NCBI GenBank assembly: GCA_022822405.1
Contig: JAJEBT010000166.1
Span: forward strand, 1-33,480
Direction: 5' to 3'
Source: Alphaproteobacteria bacterium
GTDB lineage: Bacteria; Pseudomonadota; Alphaproteobacteria; MPNO01; UBA830
DNA: 33,480 bases
The notes under the pieces are model-generated. The model did no database searches. It was not told the DNA's origin and worked only from the letters and a program-made list of their open reading frames with translations. Shown piece after piece: positions 7,835-17,519 of this stretch; position 1 is the first letter of the stretch; every line of letters starts with the position of its first letter. The translations under genes and the position numbers were made by a program.

Positions 7835-9583
7835 TCAGCGCCGCGCATCGGCGACGGCCGCGGCGTCGTCATAGACGGTATGGACGTTGATCACGGCCTG
7901 GCGCTTCTCGATATCGACCGCCTTGAGGCCTCGCTCGAGAGCGGCGGGCAGATCGGAGGCCTCCCTGACCTCTTCCCCGTAGCCGCCGGAAGCCTCGACG
8001 ATCCTGTGATAGTCCGGAGCCGGATCGAGATAGGTCAGCGGTGCCCGGTTGGCGCGCGAGGCCGCGCCGTCGGGATAGAGGCCGAGGGTTGCCTTGCGGA
8101 CCGAACCCCACATCCGGTTGTTCAGGATCACTGTGAGCACCGGCAGATCATTCGCGGCCGATACGTAATGCGCCGGCGTCGGATTGCCGAACATGTAGGA
8201 ACCGTCGCCGATGACGCAGAAGACCCGCCGGTCGCGGTCGCCGAGCTTGACGCCGTGCGCCGCGCCGAGGCCCCATCCGAGGCCGCCGGCGGGACTGGTT
8301 CCGAAATACGTTCCCGGCTTGCGCAGGTTCATGTTGGCTATGGCGAGTTGGGATTCGGACACCAGCACGTCGTCGTCGTCCTTCACCTGCGCCAGGCAGT
8401 GCGCCACCCAGTGATTGTCCATCGCGGCGCCGTTCGCGACGCGATCGAGATGCGCTCTCCTCGCGGCGTGCTGTTCGGACCTGATGCCGGCGACCCGCTC
8501 GCGGCGCGCGTCGACCCGGGCCCTGATTCCAGGTTCCCGGTCGGCAAGCGCGGTCTCAAGCTGGGCCAGTGCTCCGGCCGGGCTGCCCTTGATCGCAAGG
8601 TCGCAGGGGAAGCCCCGCACCGGATAATTCTCGTAGAGCGGATCGACCCCGAGATGCATGACCGTGGCGTCCGGATTTACCTTGTGCAGGGATGGAATCC
8701 AGGGCACATCGCAGTCGACCACGAGAATCGCGTCGCTGGCGGGAAGGTGGCGGCCCGGCTCGTGGCCGATATGCATTGCGTGATCAGACGAAATGTTCAC
8801 ATAGCGCGGGCGATAGGAGATCACCGGAAGCGCGAACCGCTCGGCCAGCGATTCGAGGGCTGGAACGGCGGCACGGTTGCGGCCCATGCTCGCCGTGATG
8901 ATGAGCGGATTCTCCGCGCTGGCCAGGACTTCGGCCGCCCGGTCGATCGCGTCGGCGTCGGCTGCCGCAGACGCCGCGGCCGTGCGCCGCGCCGGGGACT
9001 GGTAGCTGAACGTGCCGGGATTCTCGGCCAGGACCTCGCGCGGCAGGGTGAGATAGACCGGACCCCGCGGTTCGGACATGGCGACGGTGACGGCGCGGTC
9101 GACGATCGTCTCGAGTTGCTGCGAATTGCGAAGCTCGTAGTCCCACTTGACCATTTCGCGCACCACGCCCGCCTGGTCGAACATCTCCTGGCCCCAGTGG
9201 ATGTAGATCGAGCGCGATCCGTCAAAGCCCTCCTCCGTGAGCGGCGTGCGGCCCGATGTCATGAGGATCGGCACGTTTTCGCGGGAGGCGTTCATGATGC
9301 CGCAGATCGCGTTGGCGGTTCCGACATTGACGTGAACCATGACGGCGCAGAGCCTGCCGGTCGCGACGTAGTAGCCGTGGGCCATCGCCACACCGAGATT
9401 CTCGTGCGGCACGGTGATCGGGGTGGGGGCGCTGCCCTCGCCGGCAAGGGATTTTGACAGCCCTTCGATAATGGAGGGAAAATCGGTGCCGGCGTTGCCG
9501 AGGAGATAGTCGACGCCGCGATCCTTGAGGAGCGTCAGATAGGCCTCGGCGGCGCTGTCTGCTTTCAGGGTTTTTTCAGGCAT
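7835..9583 (-). CDS. Thiamine-diphosphate-dependent enzyme (IlvB-like family)
   Basis: This 582-residue protein has the three-domain layout of the acetolactate synthase/benzoylformate decarboxylase family. The cofactor-activating glutamate is in VPHENLG (Glu61). The central domain includes PLIITASMGRN. The metal-diphosphate motif starts with GDGS at 459-462 and ends with NN at 488-489. The family covers decarboxylases, carboligases and acyl-transfer enzymes, so the exact reaction cannot be assigned. The ATG at 9583 is chosen because AAGGGGGGAG lies just upstream and the family sequence begins here; the frame extends upstream without similarity. It leads a tight four-gene run. One plausible role is decarboxylating a 2-oxo acid such as phenylglyoxylate to feed the ligase; that is inference. 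Confidence 0.88.
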   Translation of the reverse strand: MPEKTLKADSAAEAYLTLLKDRGVDYLLGNAGTDFPSIIEGLSKSLAGEGSAPTPITVPHENLGVAMAHGYYVATGRLCAVMVHVNVGTANAICGIMNASRENVPILMTSGRTPLTEEGFDGSRSIYIHWGQEMFDQAGVVREMVKWDYELRNSQQLETIVDRAVTVAMSEPRGPVYLTLPREVLAENPGTFSYQSPARRTAAASAAADADAIDRAAEVLASAENPLIITASMGRNRAAVPALESLAERFALPVISYRPRYVNISSDHAMHIGHEPGRHLPASDAILVVDCDVPWIPSLHKVNPDATVMHLGVDPLYENYPVRGFPCDLAIKGSPAGALAQLETALADREPGIRARVDARRERVAGIRSEQHAARRAHLDRVANGAAMDNHWVAHCLAQVKDDDDVLVSESQLAIANMNLRKPGTYFGTSPAGGLGWGLGAAHGVKLGDRDRRVFCVIGDGSYMFGNPTPAHYVSAANDLPVLTVILNNRMWGSVRKATLGLYPDGAASRANRAPLTYLDPAPDYHRIVEASGGYGEEVREASDLPAALERGLKAVDIEKRQAVINVHTVYDDAAAVADARR

Positions 9584-9786
9584 GTTGCATTCTCCCCCCT
9601 TGAGACAGCCTCGATACCATGATGGGCCCGCCGTATCCACCTTTCGTCCCTGCAGGCAGCCTTCCCGAGCGACGGCCAAGTCTCTTCCAGCCGCATCGCC
9701 TGTCCGCTGGCGGCGATTGCCCGAGAGGCGCTGACGATGTATCAATGGGCCGGGTTTCGCCGGACTGTGCAGTGATCGAGGGCAGA

Positions 9787-9975
9787 ATGGACAACATGTC
9801 GAACTGGGTACTTGGCTTCGGCGCGGTGGTGATGAGCATCTGCGCGCTGTTTGTTGCGTCCCGAGCAGGCACCGGGGTCGGCTACTATGGTGGACTGGCG
9901 ATGTTCGTGTTCTGCGTGGGTTTCGTATTCTACCTTGTCCGCACGTCGCTCGATCACGAGGAAGAGTCGCGCTGA
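9787..9975 (+). CDS. Small two-helix membrane protein
   Basis: This 62-residue protein has two hydrophobic segments (about residues 7-23 and 29-50) joined by a short Gly-rich turn, and a charged C-terminus ending DHEEESR. The ATG at 9787 has a GAGGG 4 bases upstream; ATG 9796 is an alternative. It converges with the MFS gene and overlaps its 3' end by 22 bases. Similar tiny inner-membrane proteins are common in alphaproteobacteria but have no known role. Coding is supported by codon periodicity and hydrophobic pattern only. Confidence 0.6.
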   Translation: MDNMSNWVLGFGAVVMSICALFVASRAGTGVGYYGGLAMFVFCVGFVFYLVRTSLDHEEESR

Positions 9976-11102
9976 TTGCGCGTGCGCGCCAGCAATAACA
10001 CCACCAGCCCGCCGGCCAGGGAGAGAACGGTCATCGCGTGGAACGCCGCGCCACCGACACTCTCGTATAGCCAGCCACCGGCCAGCATGACCAGTCCCAT
10101 GGCGAGGCCTACCGCGAAACCGGAATACAGGCTCTGCGCCGAGGCCGACATCTGGTCAGGAATTTCGCGCAGCAGGTAGAAGATGGCGGCAAGGTGCGCC
10201 GCGCCGAATGTCAGCCCGTGCAGCCACTGGACCGCGATCAGCAGCGCGATGTCGGTCGTCTCGGCGAGGACCGTCCAGCGCACGGCTCCGGCGAGGGCAG
10301 CAATCAGCATCAGGCGGACCGGGCCGACGCGGGCCACGACAGCACCCGAGAAGGCGAACAGGACGATTTCGGCAATCACGCCTTCCGCCCATAAAGCTCC
10401 GATCATGCTGTCCGGGATTCCGGCGGCGCGCCAGTGAATCGTACCGAACATGTAGAGGATTGCATGACTTGCTTGGAGAAAACTTGCGCCGGCAAGAAAG
10501 ATCAGGAACGTCTTGTTGCGCAACAGGACGGCGGCAGGGAGGCTGCTGTGCGCCCGGTCCCGCTCGCGCAACCGCTGCTGCGGCAGGCCGCAAGAGGCAA
10601 GAAACGCACCCCCTAGCGCAGCTGCCAGCATCCACGGTATCACGGAGTCGCCCGTGCGTTCGATCACTGCTCCGCCGGCATAAGCCGCGAGAATGAAGGT
10701 GATCGATCCCCACAGCCTGACCCGTCCGTAGTCGAATCCGTAAGGGGTCGCGGATCGCGAAGCCAGGTTCTCGCCAAGCGGAATCAGGGCCATGAACAGG
10801 ATGCTTGCCAGGATATTGGCGGCGAACAGCATCCAGAAGCCGTGCACGAAACTGAACAGCAGGTAGACGCCCGCCGCCCCGGCGGCGGAGATCATGATGA
10901 TGGTTCTGTGGGCGCCAGAACGGTCGGCGAAATGGGCCATCACCGGATTGGCGAGCACACGGAGCCAGATCGCGACAGAGAGAATGATGCTGATCTGTCC
11001 GGCATCAAGGCCGCGCGACTTGAGCCAGGCGGGCCAGAACGGCATGAAGATGCCGACCACAAGAAAGAGCGCCGCGTAATAGAGTGAGAAGCGAACCGCC
11101 AT
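9954..11102 (-). CDS. MFS permease, HcaT/phenylpropionate-transporter-like
   Basis: This 382-residue protein has about 12 hydrophobic helices and belongs to the MFS_1-like/HcaT group. Its N-terminus, LYYAALFLVVGIFMPFWPAW, followed by LKSRGLDAGQISIIL is characteristic, as is the loop-2 motif AHFADRSGAHR. Relatives import 3-phenylpropionate or nucleosides by proton symport in the inner membrane. The presence of benzoyl-CoA pathway genes nearby makes an aromatic acid a plausible cargo, but specificity is not visible in the sequence. It is transcribed alone, divergent from the MsrQ-like gene, and overlaps the small membrane protein tail to tail. Confidence 0.85.
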   Translation of the reverse strand: MAVRFSLYYAALFLVVGIFMPFWPAWLKSRGLDAGQISIILSVAIWLRVLANPVMAHFADRSGAHRTIIMISAAGAAGVYLLFSFVHGFWMLFAANILASILFMALIPLGENLASRSATPYGFDYGRVRLWGSITFILAAYAGGAVIERTGDSVIPWMLAAALGGAFLASCGLPQQRLRERDRAHSSLPAAVLLRNKTFLIFLAGASFLQASHAILYMFGTIHWRAAGIPDSMIGALWAEGVIAEIVLFAFSGAVVARVGPVRLMLIAALAGAVRWTVLAETTDIALLIAVQWLHGLTFGAAHLAAIFYLLREIPDQMSASAQSLYSGFAVGLAMGLVMLAGGWLYESVGGAAFHAMTVLSLAGGLVVLLLARTRNQRDSSS

Positions 11103-11180
11103 GGCCGTACCGGTCCCGATCCTCGGCGCGGTCGCCCGGCGGTCCCCAGAAACAGGAAACCGGAACCGGCAACGCGCATT

Positions 11181-11208
11181 CTATTACAACAGTTACGAAC
11201 GGTTACAA
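11181..11208 (-). promoter_or_regulatory. Possible promoter of the HcaT-like MFS gene
   Basis: On the minus strand TTGTAA (11208-11203) and TAATAG (11186-11181) are spaced 16 bases apart, about 80 bases upstream of the MFS start. This is the only AT-rich patch in the 220-base divergent region. Confidence 0.3.
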
Positions 11209-11322
11209 AATGTCGGTTGTTCCAAGCCGGCAACGGGGGCTATCCAGTCGGGAACCGGCTGCGCCCCCCGGCGGCAGCAGGCAGGTGTGGCAACGGTTGC
11301 GGGCGGGCAGGGAACGGCCGAC

Positions 11323-11931
11323 ATGGTGACTGACATCGTCAATTCGCGACTATTCCTCTGGGGGCTTCTGGTACTGCCGTCCATTCCCATGGTCAGGCTG
11401 CTTGTCGAGGGGCAGCCCGGTCCTGACGGTGAGCCGGTCGCAGAACTGTTGCTTCATCCGACCGGCGAGTTCGCAGCCCGGTTCATGATTATCGCCATGA
11501 TCATTACGCCGATGCGAATGATCTTCCCGGGATCGAGATTCTGGATCTGGATGCTGGACCGGCGGCGGTATTTCGGGGTGGCCGCTTTCGCTTATGCGGC
11601 CGCACATACGGTCCTTTATGTCGTCGACCTGGGTTCGCTGGCGGCGATCTTGGGCGAGTTCCTGGCGTTCGGCATCTGGACCGGGTGGGCAGCCTTCTTC
11701 ATTTTCGTGCCGTTGGCACTGACCTCCAACGCCTTCTCGGTGCGGTTGCTCGGTCGCGGCTGGAAGCAGTTGCAGCGGCTCGTCTATCCAGCAGCCGTCG
11801 CGACTCTGCTGCACTGGATGTTCATCCACAACGACCTCGGGCCGGCGCTGGCGCATTTCCTGCCGTTGGCCGCGCTCGAATGCTACCGCCTGTGGGGCAA
11901 CATCGTTCATCAACAGAGGAGACTGACATGA
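11323..11931 (+). CDS. MsrQ-like ferric-reductase-type haem membrane protein
   Basis: This 202-residue integral membrane protein has about six helices of the ferric reductase-like transmembrane domain. Candidate haem-ligating histidines are in AAAHTVLY and LLHWMF. The LGRGWKQLQRLVYPAA segment matches the conserved 'LGxxWxxLhRLvY' loop of MsrQ. MsrQ passes electrons from the quinone or flavin pool to the periplasmic methionine-sulfoxide reductase MsrP. No msrP gene is present in this window, so the partner is either elsewhere or different. The ATG at 11323 is chosen over an upstream open extension because the family begins at the first helix. The stop overlaps the next start as ATGA, indicating translational coupling to the PepSY protein. 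Confidence 0.82.
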   Translation: MVTDIVNSRLFLWGLLVLPSIPMVRLLVEGQPGPDGEPVAELLLHPTGEFAARFMIIAMIITPMRMIFPGSRFWIWMLDRRRYFGVAAFAYAAAHTVLYVVDLGSLAAILGEFLAFGIWTGWAAFFIFVPLALTSNAFSVRLLGRGWKQLQRLVYPAAVATLLHWMFIHNDLGPALAHFLPLAALECYRLWGNIVHQQRRLT

Positions 11932-12239
11932 GAACTGTTGTCTGCGGCGCCCTTCTCATCGCTGGCCTGGCGCTTCCGATGGCAACGGCCGAAGCCACCG
12001 GCATGATGACCTGTGAACCGGTCCAGAAATCCGAATGGATGAGTGAGGATGCGCTCACCCGAAAGCTGACCAAGGAAGGTTGGTCCGTCCGGTTCATGAA
12101 GGAGGACGGAGGTTGCTGGGAGGTCTATGCTACCGACCCCGGTGGCCGGCGCGTCGAAGCGTATTTTCATCCGTCGACCGGCAAGAAGCTCCTTGTCTGT
12201 CGACGCGGCGGAGGCTGTCAGCAGTTCACGTCCGAGTAG
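11928..12239 (+). CDS. Exported PepSY-type small protein
   Basis: This 103-residue protein begins with a signal peptide (hydrophobic VVCGALLIAGLALPMATA, cleavage likely after AEA near residue 23). It continues with a PepSY-like unit: a helix (MSEDALTRKLTKEGW), then strands reading CWEVYATDPGGRRVEAYF and the typical DP.TGKxL-like ending HPSTGKKLL. Cysteines at CEP, GGCWEV and in the tail suggest disulfides in the periplasm. Its start overlaps the MsrQ-like stop by 4 bases, so the two are co-translated. PepSY proteins are often found with haem membrane reductases, in keeping with this pairing. Function unknown. Confidence 0.8.
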   Translation: MRTVVCGALLIAGLALPMATAEATGMMTCEPVQKSEWMSEDALTRKLTKEGWSVRFMKEDGGCWEVYATDPGGRRVEAYFHPSTGKKLLVCRRGGGCQQFTSE

Positions 12240-12470
12240 GGCCGGCGCGGCCGGAATATCCGTGTGATGTTCCTGTCGGCCAGCTCACGCGGCTACAGCC
12301 AACCTCGCGCGCTCTTCTTCGCCGCCGACGGCCACGGGCCGGCCCTTGCCAACATGCCGAGTGTTGTCCCCGACCGGTCCAATCCGTTGGCAGACGCCGT
12401 CCCGTCGCGGTGGCCTCTTGTTGCGGCGCCAACGGGCCGCATCACCACCATCGAGCGTCCTCGGTGGGGG

Positions 12471-13448
12471 TCAATGCCTGGGCCGGGCCTCAGTGTCCCA
12501 GTGCTCCTGCAGGTAGGCGGCGGCGTCGCGGAGTGCCTGCCGTGCGGTTTCCACTTCCGGTGCGAACTTGAGAAAACCGTGCGGCATGCCGGGATACAGG
12601 ATGTAGCGATGCGGCACGTTTGCGGCCTCCAGGTGCCGCCGGAAGGCTTCGGCGTCGTCGCGGAGCGGATCGAGCGCTGCTGTCGTCAGCAGGACCGGGG
12701 GCAGACCGCGAACGTCGCTGAGAAGCGAACAGAACCGGGGATCTCGGCCGTCAGCGTCATTTCGCAGATAGTCAGCGTAGAACCGTCGTATGATGTCGAG
12801 TCCGAGACCATAGCGCCCGTCACCGTAGGCCTTGGCGGCCGCGCCCAGGGGATAGCCCAGTTCCGGCAGATGTCCGTAACAGCCGTAGAACAGGATTCCC
12901 ACATGTAGCGGCGCCCGCCTCTGGTTGAGAACGGCAAGGGCGAGGTTGGCTCCAGCGCTGTCACCGCCGACGGCGAGTCGGGCAGTGTCGACGCCGATCT
13001 CCGCGCCGTGGTCGACCAGCCAGTCGCAGGCGAACACGCATTCCTCGATTGCGACCGGAAACCGGTGCTCCGGCGCGAGGCGGTAATCCACGGAGATCAC
13101 GGTGGCGTGTACCTCGCGGGCCAGCAGGCGACACATGGTGTCGTGCGTCTCTATGCTCCCGAGCATGAATCCGCCGCCATGGAAATAGAGAAGCCCGGGA
13201 AGAACCGCTTTCGAAGGACGGTAGATTCGCGTGCGCAGTTCGCCGTGGGGGCCTTCCAGCGCAATATCCGCGACTGCCGCGACTATCGGGGGCCTTGCGT
13301 TCCAGTAGGCACTTGTTGCGTCATAGGCAGCGCGAATGTCAGCAGCCGGCGCATTGATCAGGGTGCGGAAATCGATAGGGCGCGCGCCACCGGCGGCGCG
13401 GCGGCTGGCCGCTACGACAGCAGGATCAATGGGGTCGACGGCGGTCAC
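12471..13448 (-). CDS. Alpha/beta hydrolase, hormone-sensitive-lipase family
   Basis: This 325-residue esterase of bacterial family IV (HSL) carries the oxyanion HGGG at 90-93, the nucleophile motif GDSAG at 162-166 (Ser164), the acid in ALDPLRDD and the His in PGMPHGF. Such cytoplasmic enzymes hydrolyse short-chain or aromatic carboxylic esters. The frame runs upstream to a GTG at 13508, but a GTG at 13448 has AGAGGAG about 6 bases upstream and is preferred. It is the third gene on the minus strand after boxC and boxB, 162 bases beyond the boxB stop with this start. It may release an aromatic acid from an ester to feed the box pathway; this is inference. Confidence 0.88.
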   Translation of the reverse strand: MTAVDPIDPAVVAASRRAAGGARPIDFRTLINAPAADIRAAYDATSAYWNARPPIVAAVADIALEGPHGELRTRIYRPSKAVLPGLLYFHGGGFMLGSIETHDTMCRLLAREVHATVISVDYRLAPEHRFPVAIEECVFACDWLVDHGAEIGVDTARLAVGGDSAGANLALAVLNQRRAPLHVGILFYGCYGHLPELGYPLGAAAKAYGDGRYGLGLDIIRRFYADYLRNDADGRDPRFCSLLSDVRGLPPVLLTTAALDPLRDDAEAFRRHLEAANVPHRYILYPGMPHGFLKFAPEVETARQALRDAAAYLQEHWDTEARPRH

Positions 13449-13610
13449 GGGAATCTCCTCTGCCGAGGCGGGCTTGCGGTCCTGGGCCGACGAATGCGCG
13501 GTTATCACCGGATCGATGGATTGCTGCTGCAGGTGGCGGTGCTGCGACGGCTCGAAAAATTTTCCGACGGCCGGCGCGCGCGATCGAACCGGTTTCCGGA
13601 TCAGGTCTGC

Positions 13611-15038
<1,428 letters not shown>

Positions 15039-15085
15039 GATTCCTGACCTTTCCTGCGGCTCCGGCGCGAAACCCGCGGTATCGT

Positions 15086-16786
15086 TCAGACGCGTTCCTT
15101 GCCGTAACCGGCCTTGCGTCCGGTACCGTAGACCTTGAGCGCTCCTTCGTCACCGACGGCGTTAGGGCGCTGGAATATCCAGTTCTGCCACGCCGACAGG
15201 CGGCCAAAGATCTTCGTTTCCAGGGTTTCGGGGCCGGCGAAGCGGAGGCTGGCCTCCATGCCCGTGAGCGCGTCCGGAGAGAAGCTCGCGCGTTCCTCCA
15301 CGGCGATCCGCACCTCGTCCTCCCAGTCGATGTCGTCGGGAACGAAGGTCACGAGCCCGAGCTCCTCGGCGCCTTCGGCATCGATCTCCTCGCCGACTCT
15401 TTCCTCGGCCTCTGCGACCAGCGCCGGGTCGTGCAGAAAACGGTGCGCGAGCCTCGTCAGCCCGTTCGGCATCGTGAGCGGTCCGAAGTTCATGCCTGTC
15501 AGCCGAACCGTCGCGGGAGGCTGGTTGGACCCTTCGAACGTGCCGTCGAGCATGAAGGACCGGTCGGCCGCAAAGACGAGCTCGAGCAGCGTTCCGGTGA
15601 AGCAGCTCCCCGGCTCGACGAGCGTGATGATCGATCGCGCCGACACATCGATGCGCTTGAAGACCCGCTTGAGGAACATCAGCGTCTCGCGCACGAGCCA
15701 GTGTTCGCTGTTGGTGAGCAGGGCGGCATCGGCGGCCTCGACATGCGCGGCGGCGCCCTCGGTGCAGAAGACCCAGGTTCCGATCTCCCTCTCGTTCACG
15801 CGGAGCTCCATGATCGCATCGTCGAGCGCGCGGGCGAGAGCCAAGGGCCAGAATGCCGTGCCCTGGGCCGTGATGTCCTCGACAGCGGCGGGCGGCGGTT
15901 CGGATGGCGCCGTGACGGTTATGGTCGCGGTCGCAAGCTCGCGATCGATGTCGACCGTGAGCGTGTCATAGACGATGCGGTCGGCCTCGACGACACGTTC
16001 GAGGGGCGTCAGGCTGATTCCCTCGGCCTCGGCCGGGCGGTCGCTGGCCGCGGCGAATTCGCGTGCGCGGTCGAGGACGCGGTCGTCGAACTGCGAGCGG
16101 GCGACCACCTCGTCTACGAGATGCCAGTCGACCGCACGTTTCCCGCGGATGCCCTCGGAGGTCGTGCAGAAGAAATCGGCGTGGTCGTGCCGGACCTTCC
16201 TCTTGTCGACCAGCCGCGTCAGGCCGCCGGTTCCCGGCAGCACGGCCAGGAGCGGCAGTTCCGGCAGCGAGACGGTCGAGGATCCGTCGTCGATCAGCAT
16301 GATGTGGTCGCAGGCGAGCGCGAGTTCGTAACCGCCGCCGGCGCAGGCGCCGTTGACGGCGGCAATGAACTTCAGTCCGGAGTTCTCGCTGGCGTCCTCG
16401 ATGCCGTTGCGCGTCTCGTTGGTGAACTTGCAGAAGTTGACCTTGTGGGCGTGACTCGACTGCGAGAGCATGCGGATGTTGGCGCCGGCGCAGAAGACCC
16501 GCGGCTTGTCGGAGGTGAGTACGACCGCGCCGACCTCGGGGTGCTCGAAGCGCAGCCTCTGGAGCGCGTCGTGCAGCTCTATGTCGACGCCAAGGTCGTA
16601 GGAGTTGAGCTTCAGCTCGTAGCCCGGGACCAGCGTCGCGTCCTCGTCGACGTCGAGCGCCAGCCGCGCCACGCGGTCCTCGACGGTGAGCTTCCAATGA
16701 CGGTATCTGTCGGGGCTGGTGCGGAAGTCGATTCGCGGTTCGCTCCCGGTATCCCCTGCCCGTTGCGTGGCTTCCGTGTCCGTCAT
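15086..16786 (-). CDS. boxC: 2,3-epoxybenzoyl-CoA dihydrolase
   Basis: This 566-residue protein is BoxC, which opens the epoxide ring hydrolytically to 3,4-dehydroadipyl-CoA semialdehyde and formate. It contains two crotonase-like halves. The first has the oxyanion elements RVFCAGANI and NGACAGGGYELALACD, and SLPELPLLAVLPGTGGLTRL; the second has the degenerate copy around TLVEPGSCFTGTLLELVFAAD. Length is as expected for the family. It is first in the boxC-boxB run and lies 84 bases from a palindromic operator candidate. The next enzyme (BoxD aldehyde dehydrogenase) is not present here. Confidence 0.95.
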   Translation of the reverse strand: MTDTEATQRAGDTGSEPRIDFRTSPDRYRHWKLTVEDRVARLALDVDEDATLVPGYELKLNSYDLGVDIELHDALQRLRFEHPEVGAVVLTSDKPRVFCAGANIRMLSQSSHAHKVNFCKFTNETRNGIEDASENSGLKFIAAVNGACAGGGYELALACDHIMLIDDGSSTVSLPELPLLAVLPGTGGLTRLVDKRKVRHDHADFFCTTSEGIRGKRAVDWHLVDEVVARSQFDDRVLDRAREFAAASDRPAEAEGISLTPLERVVEADRIVYDTLTVDIDRELATATITVTAPSEPPPAAVEDITAQGTAFWPLALARALDDAIMELRVNEREIGTWVFCTEGAAAHVEAADAALLTNSEHWLVRETLMFLKRVFKRIDVSARSIITLVEPGSCFTGTLLELVFAADRSFMLDGTFEGSNQPPATVRLTGMNFGPLTMPNGLTRLAHRFLHDPALVAEAEERVGEEIDAEGAEELGLVTFVPDDIDWEDEVRIAVEERASFSPDALTGMEASLRFAGPETLETKIFGRLSAWQNWIFQRPNAVGDEGALKVYGTGRKAGYGKERV

Positions 16787-17519
16787 CGATCCCGCCTTTC
16801 CCGCACTTCCCCATGATCGCCGTGAGGCAAACTCTCCGCGCTGCCGGCATGATCGCCGACCCCGGAAAATACATACTGTACGGATAGTATGTTATGTCAA
16901 GTCGGATTGCAAGCGCGGAGTTGACTGTTTCTTGCTGCTCTCTCCGGGCGGATCCGTTGCCGGAAAGGATCCGGAACGTGTGCTGCGATCCTTCCGTTGA
17001 GGGAAGGGCGCAAGATGATCCGGACCCGGATTGCACGGTGCGAGAATACCCGTCTCGCTGCCCCCACGGTCGTCAGGGGCGCGGACATCCGATTCGTCGG
17101 ATCCGGCAACGAAATGACCCGGGAAGGACGCGGGCGGTTTCCGTTATTTGCGGCCTCTCCGGAGCATGTCACCGACAGCCGATGCTGTTCCGGTCCCCGC
17201 TATCGTCGATGATCGGGACGAGTCCCGGGCAGGATCGACGCACCATCGATCATCCCGCCAACCCTCGAACCATTTAATCTATTTTGTACGGCTAATTGGT
17301 TTCATAACCGTGTTTACACAGAGATAACCGATACGGCATGTTCTGAAGGCTTGGAAATGTCGGCGTCTTGACAGGAATCGCGCGGATTGGCATGGGAGAG
17401 GCAGGCGGATGCTCTTGAACGGTCCGGCGGCCGACTGTCCCTTGCGGCCCGAGCGCTGATCCGCAACGGCTCCTTCGGGAGTCGGTCCGCACAGGCAGGA
17501 CGGGAAAGCGGGATTGCGC
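16787..17519. other. Long divergent intergenic region
   Basis: This 733-base gap lies between boxC and the CoA ligase gene. It holds the palindromic operator candidate and a TTGACA box facing boxC, and an AT-rich patch at about 17270-17345. That patch contains the direct repeat ATAACCG at 17304-17310 and 17324-17330 and an inverted GTGT/ACAC pair between them. Open frames in it have no recognisable domain and look like chance frames. A small RNA or unrecognised short gene cannot be excluded. Confidence 0.5.
16870..16900 (-). promoter_or_regulatory. Candidate promoter and palindromic operator for boxC-boxB
   Basis: A perfect TTGACA -35 box reads on the minus strand at 16900-16895. Immediately downstream is an inverted repeat with exact 7-base arms, ACATACT (16871-16877) and AGTATGT (16886-16892), and an 8-base spacer. 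The best -10 candidate, TATGTA at 16875-16870 (spacer 19), lies inside the palindrome, so a bound dimer would block the promoter. The arms and length suit a TetR- or MarR-type repressor. No such regulator gene is in the window. Confidence 0.5.

Noticed and set aside
6635..9457. Plus-strand open frame of 940 codons
   Set aside because: It is antisense to the CoA ligase and TPP enzyme, rich in His, Arg and Asp, with no recognisable family; a shadow.
15431..16816. Plus-strand open frame of 461 codons
   Set aside because: Antisense to boxC, which has clear homology; low-complexity composition typical of shadows.
16894..17277. Open frame of 127 codons in the boxC/CoA-ligase gap
   Set aside because: Composition is Arg/Pro/Ser-rich without domain, and it covers the operator region; probably chance.
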